18,079 nt of DNA from CANJDH01 sp964443245. GTDB lineage: Bacteria > Pseudomonadota > Gammaproteobacteria > Burkholderiales > JAEUOS01. The notes under the pieces were generated by a model, which saw only the letters and a list, made by a program, of their open reading frames with translations, made no database searches and was not told the origin of the DNA. Positions 12,878 to 18,079 of this stretch are shown here, in pieces. The position numbers and the translations under genes were made by a program. The DNA is taken from positions 1-18,079 of the forward strand of contig CAYUEG010000076.1 of NCBI GenBank assembly GCA_964443245.1, written 5' to 3'. How positions within the stretch are numbered: position 1 is the first letter of the stretch; each line of letters opens with the position of its first letter.

Positions 12878-14161
12878 ATGAAAAACTTTCAGCGTCGCGA
12901 TTTTTTGAAGTTGTCCGGGATCGCCAGCGGCCTGGCACTGGCCGGCTGTGCCTCTCAGCCCACGGCCCCGCAACGGCTCGGCCGCGTCATCATCGTGGGC
13001 GGCGGCTACGGCGGTGCTACCGCAGCGAAGTATCTGCGCATGTGGTCGGAAGGGGCGATCGAAGTTTTCATGATCGAGCGCAATCCGGCGTTCGTTTCCT
13101 GCCCGCTCTCCAATCTGGTGCTGGGGGGATCACGCAAGATTGAGGACATCACCGTCGGGTACGCCAAGCTGCGCGACTACGGCGTCCAGGTGATCAATGA
13201 CGAAGTGACCAAGGTCAACGTCGACAAGAAGACGGTCGAGCTGAAGAAGATCCAGGACCTGAACTACGACCGCCTGATCGTGGCACCCGGCATCGATTTC
13301 ATGTTCGATCAGGTGCGGGGCTTCAACACCCCGGCCGCCCAGCAGGCGGTGCTGCATGCGTGGAAGGCCGGTCCGCAGACGGTGGCATTGCGCAAACAGC
13401 TGGAGGACATGCCCGATGGTGGCGTGTTCGTGATGTCGATCCCGAAGGCACCGTATCGCTGCCCGCCGGGCCCTTACGAGCGTGCTTGCCAGGTAGCGCA
13501 CTACTTCAAGACCCGCAAGCCCAAATCAAAAGTCATCATCCTGGATGGCAACGAAGATGTCGTGTCGAAGGCAGGTTTGTTCAAGGCCCAGTGGAACGGT
13601 CAGTACAAGGGCATTGTCGAGTATCGCAACAACATGGAAGTCAATGGCGTCGACGCGGCTGCCAAGACCGCCATCACCACGCTGGACGACAAGATCAAGG
13701 CCGATGTCCTCAACATCATCCCGCCAATGCGTGCGGGCGATATTGCCCAGCAGGCAGGCCTGATCAACGCCAACAACCGCTGGTGCAACGTCGACTGGCT
13801 GACGATGGAGTCCACCGCGCGTCCGGGCATCCATGTGCTTGGCGATGCCACTTTGTCGGCACCGGCGATGCCGAAGTCGGGCCACATGGCAAACCAGCAT
13901 GCGAAGGTGGCTGCTGCCGCGATCATCGAATTGATGAGCGGGCGCAAACCTTCGGAAGAGCCGATGATGGCCAACACCTGTTACTCCTTTGTCGACGACA
14001 AGAACGTGGTTCACGTCGCCAGCGTCCACGCCTATGATCCCAAGGACAAGACGATGAAGGTGGTGCCGGGTTCAGGAGGCTTGTCGAGTGGTCCGTCCGA
14101 GCTTGAAGGCAATTACGGCAACGCCTGGGCGCGCAACATCTGGAGCGACATGCTCGGCTGA
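12878..14161 (+). CDS. fccB: Flavoprotein subunit of flavocytochrome c sulfide dehydrogenase (FccB/SoxF)
   Basis: This 427-residue flavoprotein starts with a twin-arginine signal, RRDFLKLSGIASGLALAGC, so it is folded before export. The FAD-binding motif VIIVGGGYGGATAAKYL follows. Residues known in characterised FccB are present: Cys75 in FVSCPLSN, at the place of the covalent FAD-linking cysteine, and Cys195 (YRCPPGPYERA) with Cys368 (NTCYSF), matching the redox-active disulfide. It oxidises sulfide to elemental or poly-sulfur and passes electrons to the cytochrome encoded just upstream. TAAGGAGCGGACACC precedes the ATG. LAGC at 21-24 also resembles a lipobox, so the protein might be lipid-anchored rather than free. 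No sox genes flank it. Confidence 0.93.
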   Translation: MKNFQRRDFLKLSGIASGLALAGCASQPTAPQRLGRVIIVGGGYGGATAAKYLRMWSEGAIEVFMIERNPAFVSCPLSNLVLGGSRKIEDITVGYAKLRDYGVQVINDEVTKVNVDKKTVELKKIQDLNYDRLIVAPGIDFMFDQVRGFNTPAAQQAVLHAWKAGPQTVALRKQLEDMPDGGVFVMSIPKAPYRCPPGPYERACQVAHYFKTRKPKSKVIILDGNEDVVSKAGLFKAQWNGQYKGIVEYRNNMEVNGVDAAAKTAITTLDDKIKADVLNIIPPMRAGDIAQQAGLINANNRWCNVDWLTMESTARPGIHVLGDATLSAPAMPKSGHMANQHAKVAAAAIIELMSGRKPSEEPMMANTCYSFVDDKNVVHVASVHAYDPKDKTMKVVPGSGGLSSGPSELEGNYGNAWARNIWSDMLG

Positions 14162-14179
14162 TGCAAGGTCGATCCGGAT

Positions 14180-14213
14180 ATGAAAGAGGGCGCCCGCGGG
14201 CGCCCTCTTTCAT
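14180..14213. terminator. Bidirectional terminator between fccB and exonuclease III genes
   Basis: A perfect 34-base inverted repeat (17-base arms, starting ATGAAAGAGGGCGCCCG) lies between convergent genes. Each strand ends its arm with CTCTTTCAT, giving a short pyrimidine-rich tail in both directions. The hairpin would be very stable, although the T-run is short. Confidence 0.75.
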
Positions 14214-14271
14214 CGGGGAATCGTTGCAGAGACCGGAGCCGAATCTGCCCCCACGCTGGTCCTTACGGCGT

Positions 14272-15039
14272 CTAGACCTGAAAGTCGGCTATCACCGGTG
14301 TATGGTCCGAGGGCTGTTCCTTGCGGCGCGGTTCCTTGTCGATCACGCAGGCGCTACAGGTAGATGCCAATGCAGTGCTGGCGAGGATGTGGTCGATTCG
14401 CAGACCGGCGTTGCGGCGAAAGCCCAGCATGCGGTAATCCCACCATGAGAAGAGCTTTTCCGGCTGTTCGAACAGGCGAAAACAGTCGACCAGGCCCTGT
14501 GCCTTCAAGGATTCGAAGTGGGCTCGTTCTGCCGGGCTCACCAGAACCTGACCTTCCCAGGCTTTGGGGTCATGTACGTCGCGATCTTCGGGAGCGATGT
14601 TGTAGTCGCCCAGCAGGGCAAGCCTGGGATACTGCGGCAGCAGTGTGCCGATGTAGCCGTGCATGGCATCCAGCCAGTCCAGCTTGTAGCGGTACTTGTC
14701 CGAATCCAGGCTCTGACCGTTCGGAAAATAGGCGCATACGATGCGAATGCCGGCGATCGTCGCCGCAATCACACGTTTCTGTGTGTCGCTGAACTCTGGC
14801 AGGTCGGCTACGACATTCTCAAGAGGCAGCCGGGAGACGATGGCGACCCCGTTATAGGTCTTCTGGCCGGTAAACACGCTTTCATAGCCGGCTGCCTTGA
14901 GATCCGCAGAAGGAAACTTGTCGTCTGTCAGCTTGGTTTCCTGCAGACACAGGACATCGCAATCGGCGGTGGACAGCCAATCGATGACGTGTGGCAGGCG
15001 AACCTTCAGGGAGTTGACGTTCCAGGTGGCGACGCGCAT
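14272..15039 (-). CDS. xthA: Exodeoxyribonuclease III (AP endonuclease, ExoA/XthA family)
   Basis: This 255-residue enzyme is full length for the exonuclease III family. It opens MRVATWNVNSLKVRLPHVID, with the metal ligand Glu34 in CLQETKL. The catalytic Asp145 and Asn147 are in LLGDYNIAPEDRD. LRIDHIL follows, and the terminal SDHTPVIADF carries the general-base Asp245-His246 pair. The enzyme cuts DNA 5' to abasic sites and removes 3' blocks in base excision repair; it is cytoplasmic and Mg-dependent. The ATG at 15039 has no strong ribosome site. A terminator immediately upstream separates it from the prlC gene group, so it likely has its own promoter in the short gap or depends on read-through. 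Confidence 0.95.
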   Translation of the reverse strand: MRVATWNVNSLKVRLPHVIDWLSTADCDVLCLQETKLTDDKFPSADLKAAGYESVFTGQKTYNGVAIVSRLPLENVVADLPEFSDTQKRVIAATIAGIRIVCAYFPNGQSLDSDKYRYKLDWLDAMHGYIGTLLPQYPRLALLGDYNIAPEDRDVHDPKAWEGQVLVSPAERAHFESLKAQGLVDCFRLFEQPEKLFSWWDYRMLGFRRNAGLRIDHILASTALASTCSACVIDKEPRRKEQPSDHTPVIADFQV

Positions 15040-15053
15040 GTCGATTGGTCTTC

Positions 15054-15082
15054 AAAAAAAAGCCGCTCGATACGAGCGGCTT
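15054..15082 (-). terminator. Intrinsic terminator of the folD-prlC-glutaredoxin-like group
   Basis: On the minus strand AAGCCGCTCG (15082-15073) pairs over 10 bases with CGAGCGGCTT (15069-15060) around the loop TAT, followed by a run of eight T residues that begins inside the stem. It is the strongest terminator in the window and lies 20 bases after the stop at 15103. Confidence 0.95.
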
Positions 15083-15102
15083 GCGGAGCGATGATCGAAG
15101 GA

Positions 15103-15738
15103 CTAGAAACCGCGAAACCAGGATGGTCGTGCGGGATCTGTGGTCGGCGCCGGGGCTGCGGGTGCCGCTGGCGCTGCGGCCTCGGGCTTCGGCTGTGCCT
15201 GGGCTGTCGGCGCGGGCTTATCCTGGGGCGCGGCGGCGGTTGGGGGCGGATTCCTGTAAGAGGGGGGCAGCATGCTGGTAGGCGGGTAGCCAGCAGCGTC
15301 GAGCGCGGCGCCCCACGCACCAGCCTCAAAGCCGACCTGCTTGCCGGAGCCGATCAGCGCAACCGGAATCGAGGTTGCGCCAGTGGCCACACGGAAAGCC
15401 GCTGTGTCTTCCGCGGTGCTGACGGTCTTCTCGGTGAACGGAATGCCGCGCTGGGTCAGAAAAGTGCGGGCCGTGTCGCAACCGCCGCAACCGGGCGCGG
15501 TAAACAGAGTGACCGGAAAATTCTGGGCGGCTTGGCGCACGGCAAACGGCAAGCTGGCGCCAGACGCGGCAGAGCCGGTACTCGCGCCCAAATCCTTCTT
15601 CTGCACGGCCTTGGCATTGGCGGGCGGCGGCGAGTCGCTGTACGTGACACGTCCATCCGGACCGACATACTTGTACTGCGCCTGCGCGGAAACGGCAGTC
15701 AATGCCAACACAGCCATGATCCAGTACTGGAATTTCAT
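15103..15738 (-). CDS. Exported DUF4124 and glutaredoxin-like fusion protein
   Basis: This 211-residue protein begins with a signal peptide (MKFQYWIMAVLALTAVSAQA). A short DUF4124 segment follows, YKYVGPDGRVTYSDSPPP, which is common at the start of betaproteobacterial periplasmic proteins. A glutaredoxin/thioredoxin-like domain (about 74-150) carries the dithiol motif CGGC at 84-87 and the cis-proline motif TSIPVALIG. The last 60 residues are Pro/Ala/Gln-rich and disordered, ending RPSWFRGF. A periplasmic thiol-disulfide or persulfide role is likely from the domains, but partners are unknown. AAGGAGC lies 5 bases before the ATG at 15738. It starts 25 bases past the prlC stop and is followed by a strong terminator, so it is the last gene of that operon. 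Confidence 0.85.
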   Translation of the reverse strand: MKFQYWIMAVLALTAVSAQAQYKYVGPDGRVTYSDSPPPANAKAVQKKDLGASTGSAASGASLPFAVRQAAQNFPVTLFTAPGCGGCDTARTFLTQRGIPFTEKTVSTAEDTAAFRVATGATSIPVALIGSGKQVGFEAGAWGAALDAAGYPPTSMLPPSYRNPPPTAAAPQDKPAPTAQAQPKPEAAAPAAPAAPAPTTDPARPSWFRGF

Positions 15739-15763
15739 CTTGTGCTCCTTAAGAATCAAGATG

Positions 15764-17827
15764 TTATCGCGCAATCATACCATTATGCTTCAGCAATGCG
15801 TCAAGCGATGGTTCCCGCCCACGGAATGCGCGGAAGCTTTCTGCAGCCGGACGACTTCCCCCGACGGCCAGCACCTCGTCGCGAAACCGGGCACCGGTCT
15901 CGGGCGAAAGGACGTCACCTTCCTCGAACGCACTATAGGCGTCGGCGGATAACACTTCGGCCCATTTGTAGCTGTAGTAACCGGCGGCATACCCACCTGC
16001 GAAGATGTGCGAGAAGTTGTTGGGGAACCGGTTGTAAGCGGGTGGCTTCACCACTGCGACCCGGTCACGCACCTGATCCAACAGCTTGAGCGGTGTGAGT
16101 CGGCCGGGGTCGAAGTCGGCGTGCAGCAGCATGTCGAAAAGCGAAAATTCGATCTGTCGCACCGTCTGCATGCCAGCCTGAAAGTTCTTTGCCGCCAGCA
16201 TCTTGTCAAACAGGCTGCGTGGCAAGGGTTGCCCGCTATCGACATGTGCCGTCATGTGTTTGAGAACATCCCACTCCCAGCAGAAGTTTTCCATGAACTG
16301 GCTGGGCAATTCCACCGCGTCCCACTCGACGCCGTTGATGCCTGCAACACCCAGGTCGTCGACCCGGGTGAGCATGTGGTGCAGGCCGTGGCCGAATTCG
16401 TGGAACAGGGTGATGACGTCGTCGTGCGTGAAGAGGGCAGGGCGCTTCTTGCCGGTAGCGTCGGTGACACCGCGCGCAAAGTTGCAGGTGAGGTAGGCAA
16501 CCGGCGTCTGCACCTTGCCATGCTTGAGTCTGCGCGTGATGGCATCGTCCATCCAGGCGCCACCGCGCTTTGACTCGCGGGCATAGAGGTCAAGATAGAA
16601 CTGGCCCAGCAGTTGGCCGGCCTGGGCACCATCACGAGCTTCTATGCGATAGAAGCTCGCATCCGCGTGCCACACCGGCGCCGTATCCGGCTTGATGTGC
16701 ACGCTGAAGATGGTTTCCACCACCCGGAACAGGCCGGCCAGCACCTTGTGCTCGGGGAAATACTCCTTCACTTCCTGGTCGGAGAAAGCGTAACGCTCCT
16801 GCCGCAGCTTCTCCGACACATACATGGTGTCCCATGCTTCAAGTGTCTCCAGTCCGAGGCGGGTGCGTGCGAACTCCTTCAGCTCGGCGTAGTCGCGCTC
16901 GGCAAAGGGTTTTGCGCGCGCGGCCAGGTCGTTCAGAAACTCCAGGACCTGCGCCGGCGAGGTTGCCATTTTCGGTACCAGAGAGACTTCGGCGAAGTTG
17001 GCGTAGCCGAGCAACCGGGCTTCCTCGGCCCGCAGGGCGACAATGCGGTCAATCAGTGCAGTGTTGTCGAGCTTGGGGTCACCAAACTCGGAGGCACGGG
17101 TCACGTTGGCACGGTAGATCGTTTCGCGCAGGCTGCGGTCATCCGCATATTGCAATACCGGCAGCCAGGAAGGCGCCTGCAAGGTGAGTTTCCAACCTTG
17201 CTTGCCCTTGTACTTCTCGTCAGCTTCCGCGGCTTCGCGCGCTGCATCCTTCACGTCTGCCGGCAAGCCGGACAATCGTGCTTCATCCTCGATGAAGAGG
17301 CCAAAGGCATTGGTGGCATCAAGCAGGTTTTCGGAAAACTTGGAACCAAGCATCGACTGCTCTTCCGCAATCGCCTTGAAGCGTGCTTTCTTCTCCTCCG
17401 GCAAATCCGCACCTGAAAGCTGGAAATCACGCAGTTCATTCTCGATGATCTTGCGTCGCGCCTGGGACAGGGCGCCGAATGCGGGACTGGCCTTCAGTGC
17501 CTTGTACTTGCTGAACAACTGCAGATCCTGCCCCAGGTCGGTCCAGTATTCGGTGACTTTGGGCAGGTTGGCGTTGTAGGCGTCGCGCAGCGCGGGGCTG
17601 TCCACCACCGAATGCAGGTGGCCAACCGCCCCCCAGGCGCGGGACAGCCGTTCGTTGGCGTCTTCAAGCGGGGCCACAAACGCCTCCCAGCTAGTACCGG
17701 GAGTCGAGCGTACCTGGGCCACAGTAGCGCGACATTGCGCAATCAACTGGTCAATCGCGGGCGAGATGTGGTCGGGCGTAATCTTCCCGAATTGGGGCAG
17801 GCCGGAGAAGTCAAGCAGGGGATTCAT
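15764..17827 (-). CDS. prlC: Oligopeptidase A (M3 family zinc metallopeptidase)
   Basis: This 687-residue protein matches OpdA/PrlC in length (E. coli, 680). It begins MNPLLDFSGLPQFGKITPDH. The zinc-binding motif HEFGHGLHH starts at His476, with Glu477 as the catalytic base, and the following WDAVELPSQFMENF carries the third zinc ligand, a Glu. Conserved M3 blocks such as FAGGYAAGYYSYKW near the C-terminus are present. The enzyme degrades short peptides, including cleaved signal peptides, in the cytoplasm. The start at 17827 overlaps the folD stop as ATGA, so the two genes are coupled. The frame stays open 47 codons upstream, but that part is shadow sequence across folD. Confidence 0.96.
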   Translation of the reverse strand: MNPLLDFSGLPQFGKITPDHISPAIDQLIAQCRATVAQVRSTPGTSWEAFVAPLEDANERLSRAWGAVGHLHSVVDSPALRDAYNANLPKVTEYWTDLGQDLQLFSKYKALKASPAFGALSQARRKIIENELRDFQLSGADLPEEKKARFKAIAEEQSMLGSKFSENLLDATNAFGLFIEDEARLSGLPADVKDAAREAAEADEKYKGKQGWKLTLQAPSWLPVLQYADDRSLRETIYRANVTRASEFGDPKLDNTALIDRIVALRAEEARLLGYANFAEVSLVPKMATSPAQVLEFLNDLAARAKPFAERDYAELKEFARTRLGLETLEAWDTMYVSEKLRQERYAFSDQEVKEYFPEHKVLAGLFRVVETIFSVHIKPDTAPVWHADASFYRIEARDGAQAGQLLGQFYLDLYARESKRGGAWMDDAITRRLKHGKVQTPVAYLTCNFARGVTDATGKKRPALFTHDDVITLFHEFGHGLHHMLTRVDDLGVAGINGVEWDAVELPSQFMENFCWEWDVLKHMTAHVDSGQPLPRSLFDKMLAAKNFQAGMQTVRQIEFSLFDMLLHADFDPGRLTPLKLLDQVRDRVAVVKPPAYNRFPNNFSHIFAGGYAAGYYSYKWAEVLSADAYSAFEEGDVLSPETGARFRDEVLAVGGSRPAAESFRAFRGREPSLDALLKHNGMIAR

Positions 17828-18079
17828 CGGGTCGGGGATGCTTTCTGACGGAAGGCTTTCAAGGTGTTGGCCAACAGCATGGCGATGGTCATCGGGCCGA
17901 CGCCGCCCGGCACCGGCGTGATGGATCCGGCGACTTGCCGGACACCGGCAAAATCGACGTCGCCACACAACTTGCCCTGCGCGTCGCGATTCATGCCGAC
18001 ATCAATGACACATGCGCCCGGTTTGACCATGTCTGCCGTAATCAAGTTCACCTTTCCGACGGCCGCTACCAGGATATCG
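17824..18079 (-). CDS. folD: Bifunctional methylenetetrahydrofolate dehydrogenase/cyclohydrolase, C-terminal part
   Basis: Only the last 84 residues are in the window; the N-terminus lies beyond the right edge. Family landmarks are ILVAAVGKVNLITADMVKPG, ACVIDVGMNR and the signature PGGVGPMTIAMLLANTLKA. FolD interconverts methylene- and formyl-tetrahydrofolate with NADP in the cytoplasm, supplying one-carbon units. A Lys-Val pair occurs where many FolD have Lys-Pro (GKVNLI rather than GKPNLI). The stop overlaps the prlC start as ATGA, placing folD upstream in the same operon as prlC and the glutaredoxin-like gene. Confidence 0.95.
   Translation of the reverse strand, partial: DILVAAVGKVNLITADMVKPGACVIDVGMNRDAQGKLCGDVDFAGVRQVAGSITPVPGGVGPMTIAMLLANTLKAFRQKASPTR

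Noticed and set aside
14161..14448. A short plus-strand frame beginning at the fccB stop
   Set aside because: It runs straight through the 34-base palindrome and into antisense of exonuclease III, with no family features.
14518..16089. A 523-codon plus-strand open frame opposite exonuclease III, the glutaredoxin-like gene and prlC
   Set aside because: It crosses three well-supported genes and a strong terminator, with low-complexity Gly/Arg/Cys content and no start signal.

Overview
The window is chromosomal DNA from a GC-rich Gram-negative bacterium. It is most likely a betaproteobacterium, in the Rhodocyclales or a related group that oxidises sulfur compounds. Several points suggest this: a ClpS/ClpA pair, an RluE-type pseudouridine synthase, oligopeptidase A (PrlC), a CspA-type cold-shock protein, periplasmic flavocytochrome c sulfide dehydrogenase, and long antisense open frames from codon bias. 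I see no insertion sequence, prophage, integrase, CRISPR array, tRNA or rRNA. Most of the DNA is ordinary housekeeping chromosome.

Layout. (1) 1-3677: a membrane protein cut by the left edge, a divergent PaaI-type thioesterase, and a large orphan GspE/PilB-type ATPase with an unusual N-terminal half. (2) 3752-4915: two half-size chromate transporter genes, ending tail to tail with the next cluster. (3) 4912-6422, minus strand: a CoxG-like membrane-anchored lipid-binding-fold protein followed by two YeeE/YedE (sulfur-transport family) membrane proteins, spaced as one operon. (4) 6512-7348: a strong promoter, rpsU, an intrinsic terminator and a YqeY gene. (5) 7401-9173, minus strand: a DUF192 protein, a tiny secreted lysine-rich protein coupled to rluE, and a csp gene with a long leader. 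(6) 9593-12347: clpS and clpA. (7) 12481-14161: a promoter and the sulfide dehydrogenase pair (cytochrome c subunit and Tat-exported flavoprotein). (8) 14272-18079, minus strand: exonuclease III, then a folD-prlC-glutaredoxin-like run of closely packed genes.

How the genes fit together. FccAB would oxidise sulfide or polysulfide in the periplasm and pass electrons to the c-type cytochrome. The YeeE/YedE pair probably moves a sulfur compound across the inner membrane. The window therefore holds two separate sulfur-linked loci, though nothing in the sequence shows co-regulation. ClpS and ClpA form the adaptor and unfoldase of the N-end-rule degradation route. The rest is translation, repair, folate and peptide-turnover housekeeping.

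The best candidates for something less described are: the orphan ATPase, which has four 24-residue MshEN-like (cyclic-di-GMP-binding type) motifs at an exact 30-residue period behind an unrecognised N-terminal domain of about 165 residues; the CoxG-YeeE-YeeE operon without carbon monoxide dehydrogenase genes nearby; and the TTG-started lysine-rich exported peptide overlapping the rluE stop codon. I did not find convincing evidence of a wholly new multi-gene system. All functional calls come from reading motifs by eye, without database searches.
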